Source: Halichoerus grypus (lineage: Eukaryota; Chordata; Mammalia; Carnivora; Phocidae). From it: a stretch of DNA of 64,000 nucleotides. Every line of letters starts with the position of its first letter. Positions within the stretch are counted from its first letter, which is position 1. The notes beneath the pieces are model-generated. The model saw nothing but the letters and a program-made list of their open reading frames with translations. It made no database searches and had not been told where the DNA came from. Positions 21,299 through 33,246 of this stretch are shown here, piece by piece. The DNA lies in the NCBI RefSeq assembly GCF_964656455.1, contig NC_135714.1, positions 63,389,850-63,453,849 on the forward strand. Reading direction: 5' to 3'. Made by a program: the position numbers and the translations under genes.

Positions 21299-22700
21299 CA
21301 GTTGGTTACCCTGACCAACTGTCAGGTGTGATCAGTTTTCAGGGAAAATAGAATATGTCTTTGGTACTGGCATCATCCTACAATCATCCTGAAAGTCTCA
21401 GGTCGACTTTGGGGGACTGTTCAAGAGGTTATCATTCCTATTGGAGGCACAGATAGAACTGAACACTGTTTTAGGATTCCTCTAGAGCAATTGGAATGTT
21501 TAAGGCATATCTAGCATGTATATCGAAATAGTACATGGCTCTTCCAAGGCTCTTGGGTTCATTTTTATCATAGCCTGCAAATATATTATTAAAAGGTGAA
21601 CAATGTACTTAACAAATCCTCAGCTCGTCCTGGAACTCATCCAGTAGTCTGAATTTACCAAAGCATTTAAGTCATACCTGGAGAAACTATTCTTCAGTAG
21701 ACCAGAGTCCATTATCTTACCAAATTTTATTCAGCTTGGGGGAAATATATAAGTTTAATTCTGCAGAGATAAAAACTGGCAGAGAAATATGTTCTATAAT
21801 ATCAGGTAGGAACTATATATCTCTTCATGTGTTACTTTGCTATCATGTTTGGAATGAAATGAATTGGCCCAGTGATTAAGTATGATTTGATATGATGAAA
21901 TGAGTTACTGGTGTCCTCCCAAAAGTTATTGTCAGAACAGTTATATAGACAGAGTATTATATATATCACACAGAAATATACATGCTTAACTCATTGTATC
22001 TTTAATATTTTAATGCATATTTACTAAAAAATGTTTATTAATTATAAATAATCCCAACACTAGGAGACATACTCATTGCCCTATTGTTGTATAAACTGAA
22101 AATCTAGTAAAAAACAACCAAGGGTAATGAAAACATAATCATCTAAAAAGGTAGATAAAGCTAGGAAATCATCATAATGAATTATATGCAATTACACTCT
22201 GTAAAAAGTTGCCAAATGTTTAGACTTAGGTTGGGAATATTTTGCCACAATGCATAAAAATTACCTCCGACCCTTGGAGGCAGTTGTACAAACTGACAAG
22301 CATTTGTAAAATTGACAGTCCCCCTCACCCAGTAGATATTTCATTCCCTGCATGCTGGGCTTCTTTGCAGTTGTTGAAAACCAAGGCAGATGGGCACTCC
22401 AGTCAGCCTGAGGGGACAGGAGTAACACACTTCAGAGCACCGGGTGCCATGAGATTCCTTCTTTTCATCAGACGGGCTAATAGACCCATGGAGGCCAGGA
22501 ATTCAGTGATATCCTGGAGGGTCTTGCAGGTGGTCATCATTGAAGTGCCTGGTAGACTTCCTGCAGACCCCTGGTTTCACAGAGAGTGTTGAAAGTGTAA
22601 CTCTTTCACTGTGACAGCCAGGCTTTGACATGAAATAGCATATTAGAGAAACACTGATGGTTTTGCAGTATGGAAAACATTTGGAAGTTGATGCTGATGA
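21299..22700. other. Intergenic, no recognised element
   Basis: No gene and no clear repeat. A 116-codon plus frame at 22242-22592 lacks any motif I recognise and is treated as chance. Confidence 0.35.
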
Positions 22701-22706
22701 TGAATC

Positions 22707-22737
<31 letters not shown>

Positions 22738-22738
22738 G
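22707..22738. repeat. (CT)n microsatellite
   Basis: Run of 'ctctctct' with one internal G ('ctcgctctct'), about 30 bases. Not attached to a SINE, unlike most CT runs in this window. Confidence 0.9.
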
Positions 22739-22759
22739 ATGGTAAGAACACTAACATGA

Positions 22760-23045
22760 GATCTGCCATCTTAATGGATATTTAAGTGTATAATACAGTA
22801 TTGTTATCTGTAAGTACAATGTTGTGCCTTCAATCGCTAGAACTTACTCCTCTTGCATAACTGAAATTTTGTACAGGTTGAGTTGATTAGCACCTCCCCA
22901 TTTCTCTCTCCCCCCAGTCCCTGGCAACCATCATTCTATTCTTTGCTTCTATGAGTTTGACTATATTTGATAACTCATATAGGTGGAATCATGCAGTATC
23001 TGTCTTTCTGTGATTGGCTCCTTTTCTTTTTTTGTTGGCTATTTC
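22760..23045 (-). mobile_element. Old L1 3'-end remnant
   Basis: 'ctccccatttctctctccccccagtccctggcaaccatcattctattctttg' then 'ggtggaatcatgcagtatctgtctttctgtgattggct' is the inverted 3' end of old mammalian L1 (L1M type), recognised by eye. Confidence 0.65.
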
Positions 23046-24184
23046 TACATATCCTCAATGATCCCATCTATTAGTAAGCACCCTGTGCTCTTCTTCCTGT
23101 GAACTTCTGAGGCATGCAATGGCTCTTCATTCAGTACTATCAACTTCTTTTTAATACGTGGTATTCTTTTTTTCTCTTACTATGGTGTAAGATACTTAAT
23201 GCGAGAAGATTGCTTTGGGCATTTTATAGTTTTAGTAATGCCTTCCACATAAGAATAGGAGTCCTATACTTCTGTGCTTCTCCTTTTTCCTTCCTTCCTT
23301 CAGTCAAGAAATATTTACCTAAGTATCAACTATTTCATAGTTGCTGGGATAACCTCTGAGATACATTTGTGAACTAGACACACAGAATCCTTGTCTTTGT
23401 GAGTTTCTAGTGGGTAAGTCAGGCAAAAACTGAGTAAATAAAAGTAAGCTAATTATAAATTGTAATACATGTTAAAAGGGAAGAGATGGCTAAGACTGAG
23501 TGAGTATAACCGGGGGTAGAAGAGGTGATTGGTTTTTCTCTGTTTTTCTTGTTATTTTTTTCCTGCTTTTATTTTAGCTATTTCCTCTTCCAAGTCAAAT
23601 ATTCCAGATTTTTTCTTTCATTTGGGTGTATGTCCACAGAATAAGAACTATGAAAGGCTAACCACTATTGTTATTAATTTTATCTTCCACTATACCTCAG
23701 TTGTGTGTATATTGAGCAGATTGTCCATAAATAAGGAAAGGCCATGACTTTTCAGTCGCCAGATACAATGTGCCTTAGAGTGCCACACATTCAACAGATT
23801 ATATATAGAATAATTCTGATTAAATTAGAATGCAGGAAATATACTTTACTAACACTGGAAAGTTAGACATGTTTCCAGATACTTAGTGGTACTCTTATTG
23901 TTAATATCCCCATGGCATACAGTGTTTACAAGCCAAAAGCCATACTTATAAAGCCTATAGAAGGTTCATGATAGGCTCTGGGTGAAAATTATTATTATTC
24001 CTTAACTGATTATCCAAGTCCAAGACTGGTTATACATGCCTCATAGATTTGTAGTAGTGGTCCCTACATGTAGTTTTATAGTGGAAGTAAATAGATGCAC
24101 AGGCTTACTATGTGAATTAAGCTGAAAACTATACGTGTGTTACAACTGACAAATCAAATATGGAATACGGGCTCATAACCAAAT
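23046..24184. other. Intergenic with diverged ancient repeat-like DNA
   Basis: 23300-23500 resembles a common ancient repeat ('gaaatatttacctaagtatcaac' to 'taatacatgttaaaagggaagagatgg') also seen near 27180-27360. No gene. Confidence 0.35.
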
Positions 24185-24200
24185 AAGGAAAATGATTCTT

Positions 24201-24399
24201 TTTTTTTTTTAAAGATTTTATTTATTTATTTGACAGAGAGAGAAACAGCGAGAGAGGGAACACAAGCAGGGGGAATGGGAGAGGGAGAAGCAGGCTTCTT
24301 GATGAGCAGGGAGCCTGATGTGGGGCTTGATCCCAGGACCTTGGGATCATGACCTGAGCTGAAGGCAGACGTTTAACAACTGAGCCACCCAGGTGCCCC
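24201..24399 (-). mobile_element. CanSINE, young
   Basis: Full-length tRNA-Lys SINE in minus orientation (poly-T, 'aaagattttatttatttattt', GA-rich body, 'gagccacccaggtgcccc'). Perfect 16-bp target-site duplication aaggaaaatgattctt at 24185-24200 and 24400-24415. Confidence 0.95.
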
Positions 24400-24460
24400 A
24401 AGGAAAATGATTCTTGAACACACATAAGCACCAGCAAAATCATCAAATAGTCTGCTTTTA

Positions 24461-24588
24461 GGGTCACCTGGTTGGCTCAGTTTGTTAAGCATCCAACTCT
24501 TGATCTCAGCTCAGGTCTTGATCTCAGGGTCATGAGTTCAAGCTCCACATTGGGCCCCACACTGAGCATGGAGCCTACTTTAAAAAAA
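24461..24588 (+). mobile_element. CanSINE, short form without CT tail
   Basis: 128-bp SINE ending 'catggagcctactttaaaaaaa' directly after the tRNA-related part, with no CT-rich region or AAATA tail. Duplication tctgctttta at 24451-24460 and 24589-24598. Confidence 0.88.
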
Positions 24589-24720
24589 TCTGCTTTTATA
24601 TTCTGTAAAAAGTAGGCCTTCAAGGAGCTATGTTTACACACTGAACTTCAAAAATTGAGAGAGATGAAAAACTTAGAAAGAAATCAGCTATAAACTTAGA
24701 AAATGGAATATCCATAGAGA

Positions 24721-25112
24721 TACTGTATTACTTTGCTCAGGCTGCCTTATACACTGGGTGGCTGAAACAACAGAAATTTATTTTCTCACCATTCTGGAGG
24801 TATTAAGTCTGAGATCAAGGTGTTGGCAGGGTTGTTTCCTCTCCTTGGCTTGTAGATGGCTGTGCTCTCCTCTTTGTCTTTACATGGGCTTCTCTGTGGC
24901 TGTGTTTTAATCTTCTCTTCTTGGAAGGACACCAGTCAGATCAATTAGGACTCACCCATATGACTTCATTTTACCTTAATCACCTCTTTAAAGATATTGT
25001 CTTTAAAAAGAGAAAAAAAGATGCCATCTTTAAATGTGGTCTCATTCTGATGTTCTGTGGGTTAGGACTTCTACATATGAATTTGGGGGGAACACAGTTG
25101 AATCCATAACAG
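24721..25112 (-). mobile_element. ERVL-MaLR (MLT1/MST-type) solo LTR
   Basis: 'gctgccttatacactgggtggctgaaacaacagaaatttatttt' at the left and 'gggttaggacttctacatatgaatttggggg' to 'ccataaca' at the right are the two ends of a MaLR-type LTR in inverted orientation. On the minus strand the LTR has AATAAA at its 3' part. No internal viral sequence. Subfamily not determined. Confidence 0.7.
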
Positions 25113-25291
25113 ATAAATAACAATTACTGAATTGTCAGACTCAGGGCCTGACCAGGAAAATGGAAACCACTTCAATTATTTGCAACAGAAGGAATTTAAA
25201 CAAGGAATTAATTTGATTTCATAGGTGATAGAAGAGTTGCAAATTCTGAATGAGACAGTGAAGAAACCCAAGGATTAAAAAGTAGGAAACT

Positions 25292-25510
25292 AGGGGTGTC
25301 TGGATGGCTCAGTTGGGGTGCCTGGGTGGCTCAGTCGTTAAGCGTCTGCCTTCGGCTTGGGTCATGATCCCAGGGTCCTGGGATCGAGCCCCACATCGGG
25401 CTCCCTGCTCATTGGGAAGCCTGCTTCTCCCTCTCCCACTCCCCCTGCTTGTGTTCCCTCTCTTGCTGTTTCTCTCTCTGTCAAATAAATAAATAAAATC
25501 TTAAAAAAAA
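25292..25510 (+). mobile_element. CanSINE with duplicated head
   Basis: The first ~24 bases of the SINE occur twice in tandem: 'ggtgtctggatggctcag' (25295-25312), then 'ggtgcctgggtggctcag' (25317-25334), followed by an otherwise complete element. The 16-bp duplication taaaaagtaggaaact (25276-25291 and 25511-25526) encloses both heads. Confidence 0.92.
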
Positions 25511-25622
25511 TAAAAAGTAGGAAACTCCTGATAAGACTAGAATAGAGAAACAAAATGAAGTAGTAGTAGTAGCAGAGACAGGGGTGGGATTATCTGGTGG
25601 AAGCCCATCTAAAGGGCCTGGA

Positions 25623-25851
25623 AGGGGGCACCTGGGTGGCTCAGTCAGTTGAGCATCCAACTCCTGGTTTCCCCTCAGGTCATGATCTCAGGGCGTGAGA
25701 TGGGGCCCCGTTGGGGTGGGGGTTCCCCTGCTCAGCAGGAAGTCTGCTTGAGATTCTCTCTCTCTTCCTCTCCCTCCCCTTCTGCCCCTTTCCCAGCTTT
25801 CTCTCTCTCTCTCTCTCAAATAAATAAATAAAATCTTCAAAAAATAATAAA
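25623..25851 (+). mobile_element. CanSINE, full length
   Basis: Head 'cacctgggtggctcag', long CT-rich tract and AAATA tail. Duplication taaagggcctgga at 25610-25622 and 25852-25864. Confidence 0.93.
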
Positions 25852-26139
25852 TAAAGGGCCTGGAGACACTGAAACCACAAAAGGAACAGCTGCTGCCAGA
25901 GATGGTGCTCAAGGCAAAGAGAGGGAACAATACCTTGTTTTCTCCCTTGCTCCTTCTTCCATTTTTCTGCCAGTGCCCTTTAATTGCCAAACCTGGACAG
26001 AAGTCAGCTGACAAGGGAGCCTGACAATTACAGCCTCGGGGGAGTGGTCCTCCTGCTTTACAGAGAACAGGAAGAGAGCAAGAGGTGAACTGGAGGGCAA
26101 ACAAGCCCAAGCAGGGCACATATTAAAAGGAAGAGAACA

Positions 26140-26316
26140 GGGTGCCTGGGTGGCTCAGATGGTTAAGCATCTGTCTTCGGCTCAGGTCATGATCCCAGGG
26201 TCCTGGGATCGAGTCCTGCATTGGGCTCCCTGCTCAGCGGGGAGCCTTCTTCTCCCTCTGCCTCTCTCTCTCTGTCTCTTATGAATAAATAAATAAAATC
26301 TTAAAAAAAAAAAAAA
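26140..26316 (+). mobile_element. CanSINE, full length
   Basis: Head 'ggtgcctgggtggctcag' to 'aataaataaaatctt' and poly-A. Duplication gaagagaaca at 26130-26139 and 26317-26326. Confidence 0.93.
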
Positions 26317-26326
26317 GAAGAGAACA

Positions 26327-27051
26327 TTATAAAGTGATTCAAAATGGTCCCCCAATAAACGAAGGTGAATTTTACACATTTATATCCATGTTTAGTGACT
26401 TTTATAAAAATCTACCCCAAATTGGCCAAACAAGACTTACTTTATTTTATCCTTATAATTTCTTCAAAAATATTTCTCCTCTTCTCTGCCTAGAAGATCC
26501 ATTTTCCCGCCTCCTACCCTAGAATCTATGCATCTCTAATTCTAAACATTGTTAAAACCTTGTTTAAATTCCCCTTGAAGTTTCCCAAATTTTTCTTTTC
26601 TCCTCTTTTCTTCTCAAACCCTATTACACTGTCTATATTGGTCTCAAGGCACTAAGAGCTTTCCCATGTATGTTAGCAACTGTTAATATATATAGTTATA
26701 TATTATTCAAGATCAGGGCTTAGGGTCTTTATATTTCATGCAGTTTTTAATACAGCCGATTACACATGATTGACTATCAATAAGTATATTTAGTGAATAA
26801 TTATATGTAAGAAAACTCTTATAATATTGGCACTACTCCTACTTAATATATTTAATCTTATTACACTCCCTACAATTTTCTCATCATCTTTACCATTTTG
26901 GATAACAAAGCTAAGAGAACACAATAATTTTTTTTCTTTTTGATTCCTTTTTAAAGGAAGATTTATTTCATTTTATGGTTATATACATGAGAATCCTTAG
27001 CCTAGGATTCAAAAAATCATGTCCTACCTAAATATCTAAAAGCACATGAAA
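26327..27051. other. Intergenic, AT-rich
   Basis: No gene or named repeat recognised. Two short pyrimidine-rich patches (26510-26600) are the only compositional feature. Confidence 0.35.
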
Positions 27052-27064
27052 TTTTGAATGAGTG

Positions 27065-27082
27065 GTGCTTTTTTTTTTTTTT
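27065..27082 (-). mobile_element. Tail-only retroposed insertion
   Basis: Four bases (gtgc) followed by a T-run sit between two copies of ttttgaatgagtg (27052-27064 and 27083-27095). Read on the minus strand it is a poly(A) tail with four bases of body between target-site duplications. Confidence 0.6.
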
Positions 27083-27111
27083 TTTTGAATGAGTGTTTTA
27101 AGCTAATTGTT

Positions 27112-27135
27112 CCCCCCCCCCCCTTTTTTTTTTTT
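27112..27135. repeat. C12-T12 homopolymer pair
   Basis: Twelve C followed directly by twelve T. It may be prone to sequencing or assembly error. Confidence 0.9.
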
Positions 27136-27383
27136 GCATGGTCACTTTTGTAGATCTTGAAATAAATCTATTCCTTTCACTAACATCTATTGAATTACAA
27201 GCTATGGTCCACGCATGCTCTAGGCATTTGAATACATCAGGAAACAAAACAGGCTATTTTTTCTTTGTATGCTAGTGAGAGTAACAATAGCATAATAAAT
27301 AAATTGTAAGTTTGCTTGAGGTGATGTATGATATGAAGGAAAAAATAAAATGAAGCTAGTAAAATTGGAAGCACCAGGATGAG

Positions 27384-27590
27384 GTTCCCCGGGTGGCTCA
27401 GTCAGTTAAGCATCTGCTTTCAGCTCAGGTCATGATCCCAGTATCCTGGGATCGAGCCCGTGTGGGGCTCCGTGCTCAGTGGGGAGTCTGCTTCTCCCTC
27501 TCCCTCTGCCATTCACTCCACTTGTGCTCTCTGGCTCTCTCTAACTCTCTGTCAAATAAATAAATAAATAAAACCTTTAAAAAAAAAAAG
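27384..27590 (+). mobile_element. CanSINE, full length
   Basis: Head mutated to 'ccccgggtggctcag', CT-rich body, AAATA tail. Imperfect flanking repeats 'ccaggatgagg' (27374-27384) and 'ccaggatggagg' (27597-27608). Confidence 0.9.
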
Positions 27591-27608
27591 AAGGGCCAGG
27601 ATGGAGGT

Positions 27609-29986
27609 ATGGCCTGGTTACTATTTAAATAGGGTGGTTAGAGTCAGCCTCATCGTGAAAGAAAGTCAGCAATACAGGCCTCTGCAAGAGGAGCTTTCCA
27701 GGCAGAAAGAACAGGATGTAAAGGCCATAAGGTGGTAGGATGCTTAGAATGGATGCTCCCAAACTTTTTAGTTTCAGGGAGCTCACAGTGTCTATTTTTT
27801 TTTTCACAGCGTCTCTAGACCAAAAGGAATACCTCACAGTTTCATTCATTAAGTAGTTTGTCCCAAAAACTTAATGAGTATTTTTGTCCAAATAGCTTAG
27901 TAGTTGTTTGGAAAACTAATACACATATATGGCAGAAAACCAGTATTTTTTTCATTCTCAAATAACCACGGTTATATATAAATGGACTATGTGTGCCTTC
28001 TGGGGACTCAACTTGGTTGAGCTGGTGGGATGTAGTTAAATTTTGGATATATTTTGAAGGTAGGGCTAGTAGGATATATTGATGGATTTGGTGAAATATG
28101 AGGAAAAGAGAGGAATCAAGGATGACTCTGAGGTTTTTGAGCTGAGGAACTGCAAGGAAGGAGTTATCATCAAGAGAGTAAGCAGATGTCTGGAGCTCCA
28201 TTCTAGACATGTTCAATTTCAGATGTCAGTTAGACATGAAAGTAGAAGTGCCAACTAGGCAGCTGGGTATTTGAGTGTGATGTTGAGAAGGGAGGCAGGG
28301 GTGGAGATGTGCTTTGGGATGGTATTTAAAGCTGTGGAGCTAAATGAGATGTTCTAGAGAATTAACGTGGATAGGGGAGAGAAAAGGTCCACTTCAGGAT
28401 GAATGGGTTTGAGAAAAGGGAAAAACTAGAAAGTAGATTAAAAAGTTAGGGGAAAAAATTAAGAGATGTGATATTTTGGAAGCTCAATGAAAAGCAGGTC
28501 ATCTATTTTGCCTAACACTGAGGAGAGGTCAATTTTTATTTAAGTAGGAGAAAATCAGGAGATCTATAGTTGTGATTTTATAGTTAGTAGTATCTAGTGA
28601 GACCCTACAATGAGTTTAAAAACAAAATAGATAATTGTTAAACCTTTAGAAAGTTAATTTAAAATAATAGTAATCTTGATATATAAAATTTTTTTCAACA
28701 ACAAAAAATATTGGCAAGTGAAATATGTTTGAGGTCCAGTGCTACTTTTGCATAGTGACTTAATACCTATCAAGTGATGCTGAATATTTGCAGAACATCT
28801 GGTAAGAGCAAGTAGCAGTTTTTTTTTCAATATGTTTTAAATGGCAATTTGATAAACCTGGAAAATTACAATTATAATTTTCATTTAAAATTGTCTTGGC
28901 AAAGAAGCTATTTTATTCAGATTTGTTCTAGCTGCTTGAGTTGGTTTCCTCACTTCAAAATAAAATTCCCTTAAGTAAGTTTGATAGAAAATATGTTAAA
29001 TTATATTTTATTCTAAAACAAAAACTCAACTATCTCACTTTCTTATTGAAACCTTCTATTGTCAACAGCTGTATTCTTTATTCCCAAGGTATCATTATCT
29101 GACCCCATGACTATATTTACTATTGTGATTTCTGTATGTTCCCGTAGTCAAACAGACCTCTTCTTTTCTCTCTCTTTCCTACCCAGCCCAGATCTCATGA
29201 TTGTTCATCTGAACTATACTTTCACTGGCTGTATCAATCTGGGCTCAGTTAGAGGCACAGAGGCACAATAGACATTTAAAACATGTGGAATTTAATATAA
29301 AGAATTAATGACATATGACAGATGAGCTGAAAAACCTAGCAAGGGATGGTGGAAAATTCAGAGATTAGCAAAAACACAAAGTTGCTACCATCCCCAGGGC
29401 TGAAGAGAAAGCATGAATGGGTAGTAGCAGCCCCATAGTCCAGAATCTGGGGCTTAGTGAAGGGGACTGGAACTATGGTGAGGGACATTTGGTGGGAGCT
29501 GGTGTCCTGAAGGGAGAGTATGTGCAAAGATTTGGAGGACATACAGCTGCTTCCAGAAAGACCAGTCAAAGCAGAGCAAGAGAGGTGATCAAATAGTCCT
29601 GGTGTGTCTATCATTAAATCCAGTCAGAAAAAGAGAAATCGCACCTATTATTATTATTAATTATTTAACCAGGTACACAATATTAAATAAATGAGCAGGC
29701 ATGTAACTGATGTAGTGAGAAAGGTCCACTGAGCCGTAGGCAGAGCCCTGAATGAGAATTCTGGAATTCCACAAATCTCAGTTCTACATGAGAATACAAT
29801 CAATGGAAGCCCAAGAGGGAAGAGGATAATCCCTCTCTTGAGGATGGCTCAGGAGCAGACCCATCAGACAACTGGCCCCACTTGTGACTGATTTAGGCCA
29901 CCAGCTTTTTCAAGTCAATAACGTGTCATTTCAAAGACATCTTCCCTTTTTTTGAGAAAGCTTTTGCTCTTTTTTTTGCCAGTAAT
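27609..29986. other. Intergenic, diverged ancient repeats
   Basis: 27640-27740 and 28010-28310 carry phrases common in old mammalian L1 3' regions ('aggatgactctgaggtttttgagc', 'cagttagacatgaaagtagaagtg'). They are too degraded for me to name. The rest shows nothing recognisable. No gene. Confidence 0.4.
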
Positions 29987-30375
<389 letters not shown>

Positions 30376-30385
30376 TTATTTGTAA

Positions 30386-31375
30386 CAGTAACAGTGGGAA
30401 TTCAATATAGGCAATTGGCCATATACTGGAATACTGAAATATTAAAAGAAGAACACTAAGGTAGCACAGAGACAGTAATGAAGAAGCAACCACCACCAAT
30501 CCTAGGGCTGGGGAAACAAAAGGAAGAGGTTGAGAATATTGGAACCTAGGTGCTTGACACCCAGAACTAGGGCCCAGTCTGCTACAGAGTGGGTGCTGCC
30601 TGGTTGCTGCTAGAACCTTGGGGGCTTGGAAGGGAGTCCCTATGCACTGGGACTCAGATCTTTGGGGAGAGGATTGGAGCCAGCTATATGCCAGATCTTC
30701 GAGGAGGTGTGATGAGGCTGGTTCTGGAAGAGTGGAAAAAACTGAAAACTAGAATCACTTGCTACCTGAAGTAACCACCATTGCAGGAATGAAAAACCAT
30801 TGCCGAAGAAAGCAAACAGAAAGGAGCTCAGCTTCTCTCCCTTCTTCTGCCTTCCAAGCTCCTGTTAGAGTTCCCAATTTATAGAGTCCAACGGGTCAGC
30901 TGGCAAAAGGAAAAATTGAATTCCAGCTAAAGCATCCAGAGCAGAGTATAAAAAGGTGGGTTTGGGGCTGAGAGAAGATAGATGAATAATGCAGCCATTT
31001 CACACACCCCCTCTATCTTCCACTAGTGCCTCCTGCTGCCTGAATGTACCTAAAGCCAGTTGACAGTGGTACCTAGAAAATGTAATTCCCTATAGAGCAA
31101 GCGAAGGGCAGGAAGTGGTCTGAAAACAACAGCCAAATATGCCCTACCAGTACTCTTTATTCTTTTGTACTACTGTAATCTACTCCATAGATGAGCAAAA
31201 ACCCAACCCAAGAACAAAAACACTGTCTAGCCTCTGTGCTCTGTACCCAGGGGTTGATAAACTGGCAAATCAAACCCACCACTTCTTTATAGACTGCAAG
31301 TTCAAAATGGTTTTTACATTTTTTAATGATTAAAATAACTAAAAAAAAAAAAAAGAATATTTCATGACATAAAAA
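30386..31375. other. Intergenic, no recognised element
   Basis: Moderate GC. No gene, SINE or L1. A T/A homopolymer lies near 31338. Confidence 0.35.
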
Positions 31376-31389
31376 TCATGAAATTCAAT

Positions 31390-31560
31390 TTTCAGTGTCC
31401 ATAAATAAAGTTTTATTGGAACACAGCCATGATTTTTAATTTACATGTTGTATGCTTCCACACTACAAAAGCAGAGTTTAGTAGTTGTAACAGGACCACA
31501 CAACCTCCAATGTGTACTGTTTGGCTCATTGCAGAAAAAGTTTGCCTACTGTTTTATACC
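31390..31560 (+). mobile_element. hAT-type non-autonomous DNA transposon (MER3-like)
   Basis: 'aataaagttttattggaacacagccatg' followed by 'cagagtttagtagttgtaacagg' and 'gcagaaaaagtttgcc' is the interior of a common eutherian hAT-Charlie MITE. The family name MER3 is from memory and may be wrong. Terminal repeats are eroded. Confidence 0.55.
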
Positions 31561-33240
31561 CATGAAGTGTAGCACTACTGGTAGAAATCATACAGCCAGG
31601 CTGATTAATATTCACTTTCAAGGCCCACTTGTCATTACACTTGAACTTGGTCCATTCCCTCTTGCCTTTCATTTAACATCTGGTACAGATCCTCACTTTC
31701 CTCAAATCTCTATATCCAACACTTTACTCCAAGCCATGGGCCATGGTTCATCACTTCACTGACAAAATTGAGATAAAAAGAAATTGTTCTTTACTTTCTG
31801 CTCAAGAGCTACAAACATATATACTTCCAAACCTGGCCTTTCCTTTTTCTAGTCTCAGAGAATGAGGTATCTCTCCTTAATTTTAAGAGTACCCATTTCA
31901 CCTGTGCTCTTGACTTTACCCTATCCCACCCACTCCTTCACCATCATTCTAACTCATATCTTCAATCTTCTGTCTCCCTTCTAAAGACATTGCAGAGTAG
32001 TGGTCAGGAATACAGACTTAAATTTGTCCAACTAGGCTCCTATTCTACCTCCACTACTTACTAATTCTGTAACCATTAACAATTTCTCTTAATCTGTATT
32101 ACCCTCAGCATGCTCCTTTGTAAAAATTGTTCATAGAATTATTGTAAGCATTGACTAAAATGGTACATGTTAACCCTTAGTGTTGTGCCTGTCATATAAT
32201 GTGTTTAATGCATTTTAGCTATTTTCAAAATAGCACTAAATTTTTGCTACTACCACTCCCACCTCTAAAAATACTCATCCTCTTTCACCTAAAAAGAAAC
32301 AAAACAAAATAAAACAAAAAACTAGCCTTCAATCCTATGCTGCCTTCTGTTACCACTGTCTTTAACTTCCCTTTTTCATTCAAACCCCCCCCAGTAGTCT
32401 GTCCCTATTGTCTCACCATTTTACTCTTTTTTTATTCACTCTTTAAAGCATTGCAATTTGATCTTCTCCTTTAGTCTTCTAAAATTGCTCTTGAAAATAT
32501 CAACAATGATATCCCAATTCACAAATCCACCTATACTTCCCGTCTTTATATTATTTCATCTCTCTGCAGCACTCAATCTTGTTTATCATTCACTCTTTTT
32601 GAAATTTTACAACCCCCACCTTTCAAATCATTGGTTTTCTGATTTCTCAGCTGTTTTTCTCTCTCTCAGGTCTTTCTTCATCTGTCCATGCTTTAGGTCT
32701 TATCTGTCCTTACTGCTCCTGTCATATCATGTACTTATGGGGCAGTTTTTCCAGTCTCAAGGGTTCAAGCTGATATCCATATGCATATAAAGCTGTAACC
32801 ACAACCTAGATCTTTTTCAAGCCCAAGAATAGTATAGCTGACTGCCTATTGTACATTTACATTCATATCAGTATGACCCACTTCTACGTTCAGTATGTCC
32901 AAAAATGCATGTTTTTCTTTAATAAACCTGATTCTTCTCCTTTATTTTGTGATAACCATCCTTGGCTATGATCACTCAAATATAGAACTCTGAGTTATTC
33001 TCGACTCTTCTCTTTCCCTTATACTCCAAATGCAATGAATCTCCAAGTTCAGCCAATTTTCACTCTTAAATATCTCACGCCATTCTCTAATGTGAGGACT
33101 CTCACCCTAGAGGTCTCCTATTTAACCCGCACAATCTCCAGACTTTGCTGCAATAACAGCATCCACCTGAAGGCCTCTGTACCTTCAATTGTGTCTACAT
33201 CAAATCCAAAGTCCACACAACAGCCAGCAATATCTCTATG
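31561..33240. other. Intergenic, pyrimidine-rich, ancient LINE-like
   Basis: Long C/T-rich stretch (32400-32800, 33000-33240) vaguely like old LINE 3' DNA. No named family could be supported. A-rich tract at 32285-32315. The LTR at 33247 interrupts it. Confidence 0.35.
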
Positions 33241-33246
33241 TATATC

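Noticed and set aside
25304..25492. Short frames at this and similar sites (24222-24467, 26182-26379, 33992-34216, 37243-37437)
   Set aside because: Translations of CanSINE sequence, recognisable by the repeated 'GSVVKRLPSA' or 'FLRFYLF' peptides.
31139..31762. Plus-strand frames between 31 and 33 kb as possible exons
   Set aside because: They overlap a hAT-type repeat and old LINE-like DNA and show no splice-site or domain evidence.
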